A DNA stretch of 64,000 nucleotides from Orrella marina (lineage in GTDB: Bacteria; Pseudomonadota; Gammaproteobacteria; Burkholderiales; Burkholderiaceae_B). Positions 16,863 to 27,590 of this stretch are shown here, one piece after another. The stretch spans positions 3,038,001 to 3,102,000 of the forward strand of contig NZ_CP028901.1 of assembly GCF_003058465.1 (NCBI RefSeq), read 5' to 3'. The first letter of the stretch is position 1. The number at the start of each line of letters is the position of its first letter. The position numbers were made by a program, and so were the translations under genes. A model generated the notes under the pieces. It did no database searches. It saw nothing but the letters and a program-made list of their open reading frames with translations, and had not been told where the DNA came from.

Positions 16863-19688
16863 ATGGATCATATCCGCGTTCGGGGTGCTCGCACCCACAA
16901 TCTTAAAAACATCTCCCTTGACTTGCCGCGTAATGCGCTGGTGGTTCTGACCGGTTTGTCCGGATCAGGAAAGTCATCTCTGGCATTCGATACGCTCTAT
17001 GCCGAAGGACAGCGCCGCTATGTTGAAAGTCTCTCCGCCTATGCAAGACAGTTCCTGCAGCGGCTGGAGAAACCCGATGTCGACCTGATCGAAGGACTCT
17101 CACCTGCGATTGCGATTGAGCAGAAGTCTGGCAGTCACAACCCTCGCTCGACCGTTGGAACCATCACAGAAATTCACGACTACCTGCGCCTGTTGTTTGC
17201 CAGAGTCGGTACGCCCTTCTGCCCGACACATAATGAGCCGCTGAATGCCCAGAGCATCAGCCAGATGGTGGACGAACTCCTGCAATGGCCGGCAGAAACG
17301 CGCGTCGCCATACTGGCCCCGGTTGCCAGACAACAGGCATCGGGGTTGCGATCCACCCTTGAAGGGCTGCAAGCGCAAGGGTTCGTGCGAGTGAGGATCA
17401 ACCGTGAAATGGTCTCGCTGGATCCTATTCCAGAGCTACCTGAACAGGATTTGTTTGATCTGGAGGTGGTGGTCGACCGGCTCAGAATCCGTCCTGACAT
17501 CCAGAGTCGGCTTGCTGAAAGCTTTGAAACAGCGACCAGACTCGCACAAGGCAAAGCCATTGTGGTGGACCTCGACAGCGATCGTATACAGGCATTCTCG
17601 AGCCGGTACGCATGCCCGGTCTGTGACCACACGCTGCAAGAGCTTGAGCCGAGACTCTTCAGCTTCAACAATCCGAGCGGGGCCTGCCCGACCTGTGATG
17701 GCCTCGGGCACGTTGAAACGATAGATCGGGACCGGGTCGTTGCATTTCCAGAACTAAGCCTGGCAGCTGGCGCAATCCACGGATGGGACAAACGCAACGC
17801 CTTCACCTATGCCATGCTGGCGAGTCTTGCATCTCATCTGGAATTTGATCTCGAGACACCCTGGCAGGATCTTCCGGAGAATGTGCACACAACAGTACTC
17901 TACGGATCGGGCGATACCGAGATCCCGTTCTTCTACCTGAGTCCATCCGGAAAGAGTACTGTTCGCAAGCATCCTTTCGAAGGTGTCATCCCCAATCTCG
18001 AGCGCCGCTGGCGTGAGACCGACTCCAGTGCGGTTCGGGAAGAACTCAACAAACTCAGAACATCAAAACCTTGCCCTGACTGCCATGGCTCTCGCCTTCA
18101 GCCTCAGGCGCGCTCGGTGAGGATTGCAGACAAGGCTATTTACGAGGTCGAGGCGCTCACGCTTGCAGCATGCCTGACATGGTTTGAATCACTTGAACTG
18201 ACTGGTGCGAGGCAAGAAGTAGCCGAACGGATCGTACGCGAGATTCGGGCCCGTCTGACATTCCTGAACAACGTTGGCCTGACCTACCTGTCGCTGGATC
18301 GTCGGGCAGACACAATTTCGGGAGGTGAGGCGCAGCGAATCCGCCTGGCCAGCCAGATTGGTTCCGGTCTCACCGGGGTCATGTACGTACTGGATGAGCC
18401 GTCCATCGGGTTGCACCAGCGTGACAACGACAGACTGATTGCCACGCTGACACATCTGCGTGATCTGGGTAATAGCGTCATTGTGGTTGAGCACGATGAG
18501 GACATGATCCGGCACGCCGACTGGGTTGTCGACATGGGGCCGGGTGCGGGCGAGCACGGTGGTGAGGTCGTTGCCCAAGGCACACCAGCCATGATTTGCG
18601 AAAGCAAGGACTCATTAACGGGCCAGTACCTCACTAAAGTACGCGAGATCTCCTCGTCAAACCGTCGCGAAGTAGATCCGCAGGGAAAGTGGCTGGAGAT
18701 TAAAGGATGCACGGGCAACAATCTGAAGTCTGTCGACCTTCGACTACCGGTTGGTCATCTGGTTTGTGTAAGTGGTGTCTCGGGTTCCGGCAAATCAACA
18801 CTGGTGAACGACACGCTGGCCACTGCTGCGGCCAGAATCCTGAACCGGGCCCAGAGTCAATCAGCGCCCTACGAAGAATTGCTGGGAATTGAGCACTTTG
18901 ACAAAATCATCAATGTGGACCAAAGCGCCATTGGACGGACACCTCGCAGCAATCCGGCCACCTACACCGGTCTGTTCACGCCCATCCGGGAACTCTTTGC
19001 AGGTGTGCCAGAGGCCAAAGCGCGGGGTTACGACCCAGGACGATTCAGCTTTAACGTCAAGGGTGGTCGATGCGAAGCATGTCAAGGTGACGGAGTGGTC
19101 AAGGTTGAAATGCACTTTCTGCCAGACATGTACGTTCCTTGCGATGTCTGCCACGGCAAGCGGTACAACCGGGAAACCCTCGAAATCCGATACCGCGGCA
19201 AGAATATCCACGAGGTACTGGAGTTGACGGTTCAGCAAGCGCTACCTTACTTCGAAGCAGTTCCTTCTATTGCACGTCGACTTCAGACACTCATGGACGT
19301 TGGGCTTTCCTATATCCGGCTGGGCCAGAGTGCCACGACACTATCGGGTGGTGAAGCCCAGCGGGTCAAGCTCTCCCAGGAGCTTTCCAAACGTGCGACA
19401 GGGCGTACTCTGTACATTCTTGATGAACCCACGACGGGGCTACACTTTCATGATATCGATCTGCTGCTCAAAGTCCTGAATCAACTGGTCGACGCTGGAA
19501 ACACGATCGTCATCATCGAACACAATCTGGATGTCATCAAAACCGCCGACTGGATTGTGGACATGGGGCCTGAGGGTGGAGATGGTGGGGGACAGGTTGT
19601 CGTGCAGGGAACGCCGCTAGATATTGCAAACTGCTCAGCCAGCCTGACGGGGCATTATCTGGCAATGCTACAGTCGACAGCAGGCTGA
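16863..19688 (+). CDS. uvrA: Excinuclease ABC subunit A
   Basis: 941 residues, full length. UvrA dimer recognises bulky DNA lesions and loads UvrB in nucleotide excision repair. Two ABC ATPase modules: Walker [10 protein letters not shown] near residue 34 and GVSGSGKST near 640; signatures [13 protein letters not shown] (about 485) and [13 protein letters not shown] (about 827). Zinc-binding cysteines are seen in CPVCDHTL with CPTCDGLG, and in CEACQGDG with CDVCHGKR. No LexA-type box was identified upstream. Confidence 0.98.
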   Translation: MDHIRVRGARTHNLKNISLDLPRNALVVLTGLSGSGKSSLAFDTLYAEGQRRYVESLSAYARQFLQRLEKPDVDLIEGLSPAIAIEQKSGSHNPRSTVGTITEIHDYLRLLFARVGTPFCPTHNEPLNAQSISQMVDELLQWPAETRVAILAPVARQQASGLRSTLEGLQAQGFVRVRINREMVSLDPIPELPEQDLFDLEVVVDRLRIRPDIQSRLAESFETATRLAQGKAIVVDLDSDRIQAFSSRYACPVCDHTLQELEPRLFSFNNPSGACPTCDGLGHVETIDRDRVVAFPELSLAAGAIHGWDKRNAFTYAMLASLASHLEFDLETPWQDLPENVHTTVLYGSGDTEIPFFYLSPSGKSTVRKHPFEGVIPNLERRWRETDSSAVREELNKLRTSKPCPDCHGSRLQPQARSVRIADKAIYEVEALTLAACLTWFESLELTGARQEVAERIVREIRARLTFLNNVGLTYLSLDRRADTISGGEAQRIRLASQIGSGLTGVMYVLDEPSIGLHQRDNDRLIATLTHLRDLGNSVIVVEHDEDMIRHADWVVDMGPGAGEHGGEVVAQGTPAMICESKDSLTGQYLTKVREISSSNRREVDPQGKWLEIKGCTGNNLKSVDLRLPVGHLVCVSGVSGSGKSTLVNDTLATAAARILNRAQSQSAPYEELLGIEHFDKIINVDQSAIGRTPRSNPATYTGLFTPIRELFAGVPEAKARGYDPGRFSFNVKGGRCEACQGDGVVKVEMHFLPDMYVPCDVCHGKRYNRETLEIRYRGKNIHEVLELTVQQALPYFEAVPSIARRLQTLMDVGLSYIRLGQSATTLSGGEAQRVKLSQELSKRATGRTLYILDEPTTGLHFHDIDLLLKVLNQLVDAGNTIVIIEHNLDVIKTADWIVDMGPEGGDGGGQVVVQGTPLDIANCSASLTGHYLAMLQSTAG

Positions 19689-19764
19689 TGAATCCAAGGC
19701 GTCCTGAAGGCCTGACAAACCAATGCTTGCCGGGGACCTTCAGGGCATAGGACCAGTCGTTGAA

Positions 19765-20325
19765 TTAACGCAAACCAGCGCTTCTTAGCTGGACAGCTGC
19801 CGCGGGAGGACACTGCGCGGACTCCGTTATCGGCAAGGAAGAGCTGCAAGAGAGCGCACCAGGCACCGTGTCAACCGTCACGGCCACGCTGGTGGGTGGC
19901 TGCCCGGTCAACGAACCGCCGTCCCAGCGGGCCCAGTGAGCGGCAATCTGACTGGCGGAATCACACCTGACAAAAGTCCGCTCATTGCAGGCCTGGATCG
20001 CAGCCCTGAGTGCTGCTTCAGCATCCTGGTAACCACATACCAGGCTCGCACCACGGTTAATGCCACCCTGCTCCACGGTACCCTGCTCGGCAGTGAAATG
20101 GACGATCCAGCCTGGTGCGCAGGAAGTCTGAACGTTGGCGGGCGGGGTCACGCCCGGGGGTACCTGAACCAGCCCCAGCGCGCAACGCCCTCCCTGGGCT
20201 GCAGGCTTGCATGAATCCACGACAAACAATTCCACAGCAGTCGTGGCTGTCTGTGCATGAACAACTGCTCCAATAACAAGCGCAGAGCCCGCCATCAAAA
20301 TTTTAAGGGGAAGTGAGAACTTCAT
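19765..20325 (-). CDS. Secreted cysteine-rich protein of unknown function
   Basis: 186 residues. I do not recognise the family. Residues 1-24 form a signal peptide (MKFSLPLK, hydrophobic core, AHA before Gln). The mature part has eight cysteines (DSC, GRC, TSC, LVC, QAC, VRC, LSC, AQC), enough for four disulfides, and segments such as AEAALRAAIQACNERTFVRC that faintly recall small secreted DUF4189-like proteins. It starts two bases after the dgt stop with GAGG inside the dgt end as ribosome binding site, so it is the last gene of the aroK-aroB-dgt transcript. Periplasmic or secreted; function unknown. Confidence 0.7.
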   Translation of the reverse strand: MKFSLPLKILMAGSALVIGAVVHAQTATTAVELFVVDSCKPAAQGGRCALGLVQVPPGVTPPANVQTSCAPGWIVHFTAEQGTVEQGGINRGASLVCGYQDAEAALRAAIQACNERTFVRCDSASQIAAHWARWDGGSLTGQPPTSVAVTVDTVPGALSCSSSLPITESAQCPPAAAVQLRSAGLR

Positions 20326-20327
20326 TG

Positions 20328-21467
20328 TCAGAACCTCTCGTCAATCAAGAACAAACGCCGGTGTTCCAGCATGGCATAGCGATCTGTCATGCTGGCAATG
20401 TAGTCCGCAATGGCCCGCGCCTGTTGATGATGGCCATCGCAACGAAACCGCGGTGGTAACAGGATAGGCTCATCAAGAAACCCTGTAAATAGCTCACGCA
20501 CGATTCTGCGCGCCTTGGAGGTCATTCGCATGACCTTGTAATGCCGGTACAGGTGTTGCAGGAGGAATCGCTTCAGCTCATCGGCCTGCGCCCTGATTTC
20601 AGCAGAAAAGGCCACGAGCGGGGGACATTCCCGGACGGCGTCCGCACTGTCGGGTTTGCTCGTCTCAAGGTTACGCAGAGTGGTTCGAGTGACATCCGTT
20701 ATGAGGGTGTTGATCATCTGGCGGATGGTTTCAGAGATAGCCCGATGCTCTGGCAACGCGGGCCACTTCCCGCGCACCGCCAGAAAGTGCTCGTGAAATA
20801 TCGGAACTTCCAGCAACTGTTCGAGTGTAATCAGCCCCGAACGGATACCATCATCGATGTCATGATTGTTGTAGGCAATCTCGTCAGCCAGATTTGCGAG
20901 CTGTGCTTCTAAGGCTGGCTGCTTGCGGTCGATAAAACGCTGGCCAACATCACCGAGCTTGCGGGCATTGTTAAGCGAACAGTGTTTCAGAATACCTTCC
21001 CGGGTTTCAAAGCACAGGTTCAAGCCATTGAATGCCGGGTACCGTTCCTCGAGCTCATCGACCACTCGCAGGCTCTGAAGATTGTGTTCAAAGCCGCCAA
21101 CTTCTGGTGCCAGATCTCGCATACAAGCATTGAGCTCTTCCTGACCCGCATGGCCAAAGGGCGTATGACCCAGATCATGCGCCAGTGAAATCGCTTCTGT
21201 GAGGTCCTCATCCAGATGCAGACTACGGGCAATGACACGCGCGATCTGCGCCACTTCGAGCGAATGTGTCAATCTGGTACGAAACCAGTCACCCTCGTGA
21301 TTGATAAAGACCTGAGTCTTGTATTCCAGGCGCCTGAAGGCCTTGGCATGAATGATCCGGTCTCTGTCGCGCTGAAACTGGGAGCGGTTCCCTGGCGGCG
21401 GTTCGCTATGACGACGCCCACGACTCTGATCTGGATGACTGGCATATGGGGCACGTGTATATATCAA
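20328..21467 (-). CDS. dgt: Deoxyguanosinetriphosphate triphosphohydrolase-like HD protein
   Basis: 379 residues. HD-superfamily dNTPase that splits dGTP (or other dNTPs) to the nucleoside and triphosphate. Metal ligands: His in [10 protein letters not shown], the HD pair in [12 protein letters not shown], and an Asp further on in [16 protein letters not shown]. The length and the N-terminal [26 protein letters not shown] match the shorter dgt type of betaproteobacteria and alphaproteobacteria, not the 500-residue E. coli enzyme. It lies 24 bases after aroB. Confidence 0.93.
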   Translation of the reverse strand: MIYTRAPYASHPDQSRGRRHSEPPPGNRSQFQRDRDRIIHAKAFRRLEYKTQVFINHEGDWFRTRLTHSLEVAQIARVIARSLHLDEDLTEAISLAHDLGHTPFGHAGQEELNACMRDLAPEVGGFEHNLQSLRVVDELEERYPAFNGLNLCFETREGILKHCSLNNARKLGDVGQRFIDRKQPALEAQLANLADEIAYNNHDIDDGIRSGLITLEQLLEVPIFHEHFLAVRGKWPALPEHRAISETIRQMINTLITDVTRTTLRNLETSKPDSADAVRECPPLVAFSAEIRAQADELKRFLLQHLYRHYKVMRMTSKARRIVRELFTGFLDEPILLPPRFRCDGHHQQARAIADYIASMTDRYAMLEHRRLFLIDERF

Positions 21468-21491
21468 GGAACTGGGCTCCGAAGGTTGATC

Positions 21492-22571
21492 TCACTCACA
21501 GCAGGTAGCAAGTACCTCCCTGAGCGCGCCCGGATCGACAGGCTGAACCACAGCCCGCCCGATCCTGGGCATCAAAACAAACTTGATCTGACCTGATTCT
21601 GCCTTTTTATCGCCTTTCATCAGCGAGATCCAGTGCTCTTGACCATCGAGTCCGGGTGCAACGACCGGGCAACCGATCGCCCCCACAAGATCACGAACCC
21701 GTCTGACATCTGATTCAGGTAGCCCGCAAACCCTGTTTGAAAGCTCTGCAGCCATAATCAGTCCACATCCGACCGCCTCACCGTGCAGCCATTGCCCATA
21801 CCCGAGACCCGCTTCAATCGCATGACCGAACGTATGACCGAGGTTCAGAATTGCCCGGCGACCGGATTCCCGCTCATCCTCTCCCACGACTTCAGCCTTG
21901 AACTCGCACGAACGACGGATCGCTTCTGACAGGATAGACGGATCCCGACCCACCAGGCCGGCTACATTGGATTCGCACCATGCGAAAAACCCGGCATCCA
22001 TGATCAGACCATACTTGATCACCTCAGCCAGTCCAGCACTGATTTCCCGCTGTGGCAACGTGTCGAGCACATCGGTATCGATCTCGACCGCCACAGGCTG
22101 GTGAAATGCACCGATCATGTTCTTGCCAAGCGGATGATTCACGGCGGTCTTGCCGCCGACAGATGAGTCAACCTGAGCCAGCAAGGTAGTTGGCACCTGG
22201 ACAAACCGGATGCCTCGCATGTAAATCGCAGCCGCGAAGCCGGCCATGTCACCAATCACCCCTCCACCAAGGGCAACAATGATAGCTCGCCGGTCATACC
22301 GGGCTTGCAGCATGGCGTCAAAAACTTGATTCAGGCTGCTGAAATCCTTGTGACCTTCACCGTCTGGCAAGAGAACCGTCTGTACAGTACAACTCAGGTG
22401 CGACAGCGCTGTGCGCACTCGCTCCCCATACAACGCGTCAATAGAGGGATTGGTCACCAATACAATGGCGCTGGCATCAGCAGGTACGCTCCTGGCAATC
22501 TGGTCAAGGCGGCCAGAAGCGATATGGATGGGGTATTCCCCTGAGGGCGTCTTGACATTCACGACGTGCAT
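21492..22571 (-). CDS. aroB: 3-dehydroquinate synthase
   Basis: 359 residues. It closes the DAHP ring to 3-dehydroquinate, the second shikimate-pathway step, using NAD and a divalent metal. The NAD-binding GGGVIGDMAGFAAA, the active-site PTTLLAQVDSSVGGKTAVNHP and the metal-site NLGHTFGHAIE are all present. Its start overlaps the end of aroK by 13 bases, indicating translational coupling. Confidence 0.97.
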   Translation of the reverse strand: MHVVNVKTPSGEYPIHIASGRLDQIARSVPADASAIVLVTNPSIDALYGERVRTALSHLSCTVQTVLLPDGEGHKDFSSLNQVFDAMLQARYDRRAIIVALGGGVIGDMAGFAAAIYMRGIRFVQVPTTLLAQVDSSVGGKTAVNHPLGKNMIGAFHQPVAVEIDTDVLDTLPQREISAGLAEVIKYGLIMDAGFFAWCESNVAGLVGRDPSILSEAIRRSCEFKAEVVGEDERESGRRAILNLGHTFGHAIEAGLGYGQWLHGEAVGCGLIMAAELSNRVCGLPESDVRRVRDLVGAIGCPVVAPGLDGQEHWISLMKGDKKAESGQIKFVLMPRIGRAVVQPVDPGALREVLATCCE

Positions 22572-23101
22572 TGAAAATCCCGATATTGGTTGATACGTTC
22601 GATCAGCTTGTGGGCGACCGAGGTCACGGTCGAAGAACTGGTTTCCATGATGATGTCTGCGACTTCGTCATAGAGGGCCTCGCGATCTGCCAGAATTTCT
22701 CGCAGTCGAGCCTTGGGATCTTGGGTTGCGAGCAAAGGTCGGTTACGATCACGACAGGTTCGCCTGTAAAGTTCCTCGACGGACGCCTTAAGATAGACGA
22801 CAATACCTCGCTCACGTAATAATGCCCGATTGTGTTCCTGAAGAATGGCTCCGCCGCCTGTCGCCATCACAATGCCTGTTTGCCGGGTCACTTCTTCCAG
22901 AACCTGAGCCTCACGTTTACGGAACCCTTCTTCACCTTCGATCTCAAATATCAGAGGAATCTTGACACCACATTTCGACTCGATCTGGTGGTCGAGGTCC
23001 ATGAACGGCATATTCAGAGAGCGGGCAAGAACCTTGCCGATGGTGGATTTGCCCGATCCCATCATGCCAACCAGATAAATTGACGCATGCTTTTGATTCA
23101 T
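22559..23101 (-). CDS. aroK: Shikimate kinase
   Basis: 180 residues. It phosphorylates shikimate at the 3-hydroxyl. Walker A GMMGSGKS (residues 12-19), the shikimate-binding MDLDHQIE and TGGGAIL, and the lid RDRNRPLL are visible. The frame is open to 23290, but the ATG at 23101 gives the standard N-terminus and leaves a 49-base promoter gap to divergent mrcA. The pairing of aroKB with mrcA in divergent orientation is widespread in proteobacteria. Confidence 0.96.
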   Translation of the reverse strand: MNQKHASIYLVGMMGSGKSTIGKVLARSLNMPFMDLDHQIESKCGVKIPLIFEIEGEEGFRKREAQVLEEVTRQTGIVMATGGGAILQEHNRALLRERGIVVYLKASVEELYRRTCRDRNRPLLATQDPKARLREILADREALYDEVADIIMETSSSTVTSVAHKLIERINQYRDFQCTS

Positions 23102-23150
23102 GGCGCTATTATCCCACCGCCGTGACGTGAAAGCGTAGAATCCTGAACTT

Positions 23151-25577
23151 ATGAGAAAAAGCACTTCCCGCTCGCGCGATGAATCCGACAAATCGACAGG
23201 CTCCCAGAGCCCATGGATTCTCCGGTTTCTGCTCAAAACGATTGCACTGGGTGCCGGACTGGCGGCTAGTGGAGCACTGTTGTTGATCATCGCGCTTTCA
23301 ATTGCGTGGCCGAATCTCCCGGACCTGAACGCAATGACCGACTATCGACCGCGGGTTCCTTTGCGCGTATTCACAGCGGACAAAGTACTCATTGGCGAGT
23401 TCGGTGAGGAACGTCGCAACGTTCTGCGTTTCAACGAGTTCCCGGATGTGCTGAAATCAGCCGTCCTGGCAGCCGAGGATGATCGGTTCTACCAGCACGG
23501 TGGAATCGACTGGATGGGCGTCGCCCGCGCCGGACTGGCCAACCTCGCCGCGATGTCCAAGACCCAGGGTGCAAGTACCATCACCATGCAGGTGGCGCGT
23601 AACTTCTACCTGTCCTCGGAAAAGACCTATACCCGCAAGTTCTACGAACTGTTGCTGACCTACAAGATCGAATCCAGTCTCTCCAAGGACCAGATCCTCG
23701 AACTGTACTTGAACCAGATCTTCCTGGGTCGTCGTGCCTATGGCTTTGCTGCCGCTTCCAGAACCTATTTTGGCAAGAACGTCGAGGACCTGACCGCAGC
23801 AGAAGCTGCCATGCTCGCCGGCATTCCCAAGGCCCCCTCCCGTTACAACCCGGTCTCAAACATGCCACGTGCCGTTGCCCGCCAGCGATACGTCCTCGGA
23901 CGCATGCACGACCTGGGCTATCTCACAACGCAGGAGTATGACGCTGCGCTCAAGGAGCCTATCGTTCTCGAGTCTGGAAAAGGGACCCCGGCTGGTGGAT
24001 ACACCGTGCACGGTGAGTACGCTGCAGAACTTGCACGTCAATTGATGTTCTCCATCTACGGCGAAGAGGTGTATTCGCGTGGCCTGAATGTGTATACAAC
24101 CATTCGGTCAGATGACCAGGAGTGGGCATGGAGATCGCTGCGTGACGGGGTGCTTGACTACACACGGCGTGCGCCTTATCCGGGTCCACTGGGTCAGTCC
24201 ACCCTTCCGGATGGACTTGAAACGGACACGGTCCGGTTTGATGAATTCATGGACCAAGTGCTTGACGAGTATCCTGATACAGCCGGTTTCAACACGGCAG
24301 TCGTCCTGCAAGCCAGTCCGACGGCTGTCACCGTTGCCCGCAGCGCGAACGAAACGATTACGATCGACGACAAAAAGGTCCTGGCGATTGTCGCCCGCTC
24401 CCTGAACCCCAAGGCCTCGGAAGCCATGCGGATACGACGAGGATCGGTTGTGACAATCAATCAGCGTACCGATGGTCAGTGGGAGATTCTGAACCTGCCT
24501 GAAGTTCAAGGCGCATTCGTTTCCATGACCCCACAAGATGGCGCCATCCAGTCGATGGTCGGTGGATTTGATTTTTTTAGTGGTAACTTCAACCGCGTCA
24601 CGCAGGCTTGGCGTCAGCCAGGCTCGGCTTTCAAGCCCTTCATCTACGCGGCGGCGCTGGAGCGGGGCATGACGCCATCGACCATGATCTCTGATCAGCC
24701 ATTCGAACTGACTGCTGCGCAGACTGGCTCCAACCAGGGCTGGAAACCCCGAAACTACGGTAACGCCTACAGCGAATCTCTAAGTATGCGCGAGGCGCTT
24801 GCCCGGTCACGAAACATGGTCTCCATCCGCATCCTGCAGGCAATCAGCCCGCAGTATGCGCAGGAGTACATCACCCGGTTTGGCTTTGAAGCGGAAAAGC
24901 ATCCGCCTTATCTGCCCATGGCGCTCGGTTCAGGTGCAGTCTCGCCCTTGCAGCTCGCAAGCGCATTTACCGTGTTTGCAAATGGTGGCTACAAAGTAAC
25001 GCCATTCCTGATCAGCTCCGTGACAGACTCTGAGGGCAAAGTCCTGATGCGGGCCAACCCGACCATCGCCGGAGACTCAACCGCACGCGTCATTGATCCC
25101 AGGACAGCCTATGTCATGGATGACATGCTGCGTGGTGTGGCTCAGTCTGGCACTGCATCGCGCGCCAGTCGGGAACTCAAACGCAGAGATGTGGCTGGCA
25201 AGACTGGAACAACCAATGACGCGGTTGACGCGTGGTTTGCGGGCTACACACCGTCGCTGGTTGGCGTTGCATGGCTGGGATTCGACCAGCCCAAATCGCT
25301 GGGTAGCCGAGAAACGGGTGGTGGAGCATCGCTGCCAATCTGGCTGGGCTACATGTCCAAGGCGCTGGAAAGATATCCCGAGGAGGCACGCAGCGCGCCA
25401 CCCAGTGGCCTGATCGTGCAAGGAAACAGCATGTATTTTGCGGAGTACCCGCCCGCCCAGGCAATCACACGTGTCGGACTTGATCAGAAAAAGGAATCGA
25501 TTGACGATTTGCTGAACTCACTAGGCGGAGCATCTCAGGAAAGTGTCAACTTTATTCCGCAGGAGGCCTTGAACTGA
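23151..25577 (+). CDS. mrcA: Penicillin-binding protein 1A
   Basis: 808 residues. Bifunctional peptidoglycan synthase at the inner membrane. A basic cytoplasmic tail and one membrane helix (about 28-50) precede the GT51 glycosyltransferase domain, with catalytic E109 in AAEDDRFYQHGG and GASTITMQVARN. After an OB-like insert comes the transpeptidase domain: S492-x-x-K495 (SAFK), SRN at 553-555, and KTGTT at 684-688. The class A PBP domain order and size fit PBP1A rather than PBP1B or PbpC. Confidence 0.96.
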   Translation: MRKSTSRSRDESDKSTGSQSPWILRFLLKTIALGAGLAASGALLLIIALSIAWPNLPDLNAMTDYRPRVPLRVFTADKVLIGEFGEERRNVLRFNEFPDVLKSAVLAAEDDRFYQHGGIDWMGVARAGLANLAAMSKTQGASTITMQVARNFYLSSEKTYTRKFYELLLTYKIESSLSKDQILELYLNQIFLGRRAYGFAAASRTYFGKNVEDLTAAEAAMLAGIPKAPSRYNPVSNMPRAVARQRYVLGRMHDLGYLTTQEYDAALKEPIVLESGKGTPAGGYTVHGEYAAELARQLMFSIYGEEVYSRGLNVYTTIRSDDQEWAWRSLRDGVLDYTRRAPYPGPLGQSTLPDGLETDTVRFDEFMDQVLDEYPDTAGFNTAVVLQASPTAVTVARSANETITIDDKKVLAIVARSLNPKASEAMRIRRGSVVTINQRTDGQWEILNLPEVQGAFVSMTPQDGAIQSMVGGFDFFSGNFNRVTQAWRQPGSAFKPFIYAAALERGMTPSTMISDQPFELTAAQTGSNQGWKPRNYGNAYSESLSMREALARSRNMVSIRILQAISPQYAQEYITRFGFEAEKHPPYLPMALGSGAVSPLQLASAFTVFANGGYKVTPFLISSVTDSEGKVLMRANPTIAGDSTARVIDPRTAYVMDDMLRGVAQSGTASRASRELKRRDVAGKTGTTNDAVDAWFAGYTPSLVGVAWLGFDQPKSLGSRETGGGASLPIWLGYMSKALERYPEEARSAPPSGLIVQGNSMYFAEYPPAQAITRVGLDQKKESIDDLLNSLGGASQESVNFIPQEALN

Positions 25578-25615
25578 CACGCAACGCGTAGCGGATAAAA
25601 ACAGTCTGCAAGCAA

Positions 25616-25642
25616 CAGGTGGGATGTGATCCATCCCACCTG
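25616..25642. terminator. Hairpin between convergent mrcA and cyaY
   Basis: A perfect 11-base-pair stem (25616-25626 with 25632-25642) with a TGATC loop sits in the short convergent gap. No adjacent T-tract is present on either strand, so efficiency is uncertain. Confidence 0.6.
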
Positions 25643-25657
25643 AATCAACAGGGTTTG

Positions 25658-25987
25658 TCAGAACTTGAGTTCGACGTCATGGCCGGTTGCGTCAGAGAAA
25701 ATAACTTTCAGTGCTGTTTCAAGATCAGGGCCGCCGCGAGTGTCGACCCACTGGTGCCCGTCAAAGCGGTAATGAAAACCACCACTTGGTGCCGCAACCC
25801 AGATTTCCTGCATCGGTGCCTGACTGTTGATGACAACAGGCGTTTTATTATCGAACAACAGGTTCAGAACATTTGCCTCCCGCTTGCTGTCCAGATCGAC
25901 ATCGAGACGGTCAAACCAGTCGTCCGAATGTGCTTCAATTGCATCGAGAATCTTGCCAACGCGATCTTCAAATTCTGATTCAGTCAT
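25658..25987 (-). CDS. cyaY: Iron-sulfur cluster assembly protein CyaY (frataxin)
   Basis: 109 residues, the family length. Bacterial frataxin that binds iron and regulates IscS-dependent cluster assembly. The acidic first helix (ESEFEDRVGKILDAIEAH with DD pairs) and the beta-sheet motif QEIWVAAPSGGFHYRF are clear. The ATG at 25987, preceded by AAGGAC, is used; the longer open frame to 26056 overlaps the lptM promoter. It is divergent from lptM-lysA, a layout common in beta- and gammaproteobacteria. Confidence 0.94.
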   Translation of the reverse strand: MTESEFEDRVGKILDAIEAHSDDWFDRLDVDLDSKREANVLNLLFDNKTPVVINSQAPMQEIWVAAPSGGFHYRFDGHQWVDTRGGPDLETALKVIFSDATGHDVELKF

Positions 25988-26018
25988 AATTGTGTCCTTA
26001 AACCCATATGGAGCAATA

Positions 26019-26267
26019 GTGTTCAACCCTGTGAGCCAAACGGTACGGTCAATCACTCAGGCGTTTTTTGTCATGCTGCTGGCAATGGCCATTAGCGCGT
26101 GTGGCTACAAAGGTCCTCTGTATTTACCACCGCCCCCGGATACGCTGGGAGGGCAGGACAATAGCCCTGACGCAGGCTCCTTGCCAAATGCAGAAGAACG
26201 GCGGGGTGAGCCGGCCGCCATCGAGGAAGAGTCACTGCTCTCTCCCCCTCCAGTCCTGACTGAATAA
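26019..26267 (+). CDS. lptM: LPS translocon maturation lipoprotein LptM (YifL-like)
   Basis: 82 residues from a GTG start with GGAG five bases ahead. A signal peptide ends in the lipobox AISAC with C28 as lipidation site, followed by the LptM signature CGYKGPLYLPPPP. LptM helps disulfide maturation of LptD at the outer membrane. The rest is a low-complexity Pro/Glu tail. It precedes lysA by 21 bases, as in many proteobacteria. An internal ATG at 26072 would leave too short a signal peptide. Confidence 0.85.
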   Translation: MFNPVSQTVRSITQAFFVMLLAMAISACGYKGPLYLPPPPDTLGGQDNSPDAGSLPNAEERRGEPAAIEEESLLSPPPVLTE

Positions 26268-26288
26268 CCCAAAACCAGATTGTCGAAC

Positions 26289-27590
26289 ATGTCCTCACCG
26301 TCAGACCTACAAAACCTGCCACAACCGGCGGGATTTCCTCACTTTCACTTTGTGAGTGGCGAACTTCACGTCGAATCGCTCGCACTGTCCACACTAGCGA
26401 AACAGTATGGCACACCGCTTTACGTCTATTCGCGCGCCGCGATTGGTCAAGCCTGGCAATCTTATGTCAATGCCATCGGATCACGCCGAGTGCTGGTCTG
26501 CTACGGAATGAAGGCGAATTCGAACCTTGCCATTCTCCAGGAGTTTGCCAGACTTGGTAGCGGTTTCGATATTGTTTCGGACGGGGAACTTGCACGTGTG
26601 CTCAAAGCGGGTGGTGATGCGGGAAAAGTCGTTTTTTCGGGGGTGGGTAAGCAAGCCTGGGAGATGGAGCAGGCCCTCGCTGCTGGCGTCAAGTGCTTCA
26701 ATGTCGAGTCTGTCGCGGAACTGCACAGACTCTCTGATGTTGCCAGCAGAATGGGTCGCCTGGCGCCTGTCTCGCTACGTGTGAACCCGGACGTCGACGC
26801 ACAGACACATCCGTATATTTCAACTGGTCTGAAGGAAAACAAGTTCGGAATCGCGATTGAAACTGCGTCTGAGGCATATCAACTCGCAAAGTCTTTACCT
26901 GGTGTGGAGGTTGTAGGTCTTGACTGTCATATCGGTTCCCAGATTACGGAGGTGTCTCCTTATCTGGACGCACTGGACAAACTCATCGCACTCATCAAGG
27001 AACTGTCCGGGCACGGAATCCACATCAAGCATCTCGACCTGGGGGGTGGACTTGGAATTCGTTACGACGACGAAACACCGCTTGACCCATCGATCCTCTT
27101 GAACAAAGTTTTTGCGCGCCTGGACTCTTTCGGACTCACTCACCTGGAGCTTGTGCTCGAACCCGGTCGCTCACTTGTTGGCAATGCTGGAGTTCTGCTC
27201 ACAGAAGTGCAGTTTCTAAAACCAACTGCTGACCGGTCATTCGCAATCGTGGATGCCGGCATGAATGACCTGATGCGCCCCGCGCTGTACGAGGCCTGGC
27301 ACGGCGTGCTGCCGGTCAGGCCACGCTCAGACTTTGCTCCTACCCAATGGGATGTGGTCGGACCCGTGTGTGAAAGTGCCGACTGGCTAGCAAAAGGAAG
27401 AATGCTCGCAATCGAACAAGGCGACGTCCTCGCAATCGAGTCTGCGGGTGCTTACGGGTTTGTCATGGCCGGCAACTACAACTCCCGTCCCAAAGCAGCG
27501 GAAATACTGGTTGATGGCGTAGAGCACCATGTGATTCGGGAACGGGAAACATTTGAAGATCTCGTGCGGGGCGAGCATCTTCTACGCTAA
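26289..27590 (+). CDS. lysA: Diaminopimelate decarboxylase
   Basis: 433 residues. PLP enzyme of alanine-racemase fold that makes L-lysine from meso-diaminopimelate. The PLP lysine lies in CYGMKANSN; HIGSQI, DLGGGLGI, EPGRSLVGNAG and the second-subunit CESADWLAKGR plus GAYGFVMAGNYNSRP complete the active site. ATG 26289 is preferred to TTG 26280. Its stop codon shares two bases with the stop of the convergent hydrolase gene. Confidence 0.96.
   Translation: MSSPSDLQNLPQPAGFPHFHFVSGELHVESLALSTLAKQYGTPLYVYSRAAIGQAWQSYVNAIGSRRVLVCYGMKANSNLAILQEFARLGSGFDIVSDGELARVLKAGGDAGKVVFSGVGKQAWEMEQALAAGVKCFNVESVAELHRLSDVASRMGRLAPVSLRVNPDVDAQTHPYISTGLKENKFGIAIETASEAYQLAKSLPGVEVVGLDCHIGSQITEVSPYLDALDKLIALIKELSGHGIHIKHLDLGGGLGIRYDDETPLDPSILLNKVFARLDSFGLTHLELVLEPGRSLVGNAGVLLTEVQFLKPTADRSFAIVDAGMNDLMRPALYEAWHGVLPVRPRSDFAPTQWDVVGPVCESADWLAKGRMLAIEQGDVLAIESAGAYGFVMAGNYNSRPKAAEILVDGVEHHVIRERETFEDLVRGEHLLR

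Noticed and set aside
19700..19750. CCTGAAGG ... CCTTCAGG repeat after uvrA as terminator
   Set aside because: Arms are more than 20 bases apart and no T-tract follows, so a terminator cannot be supported.
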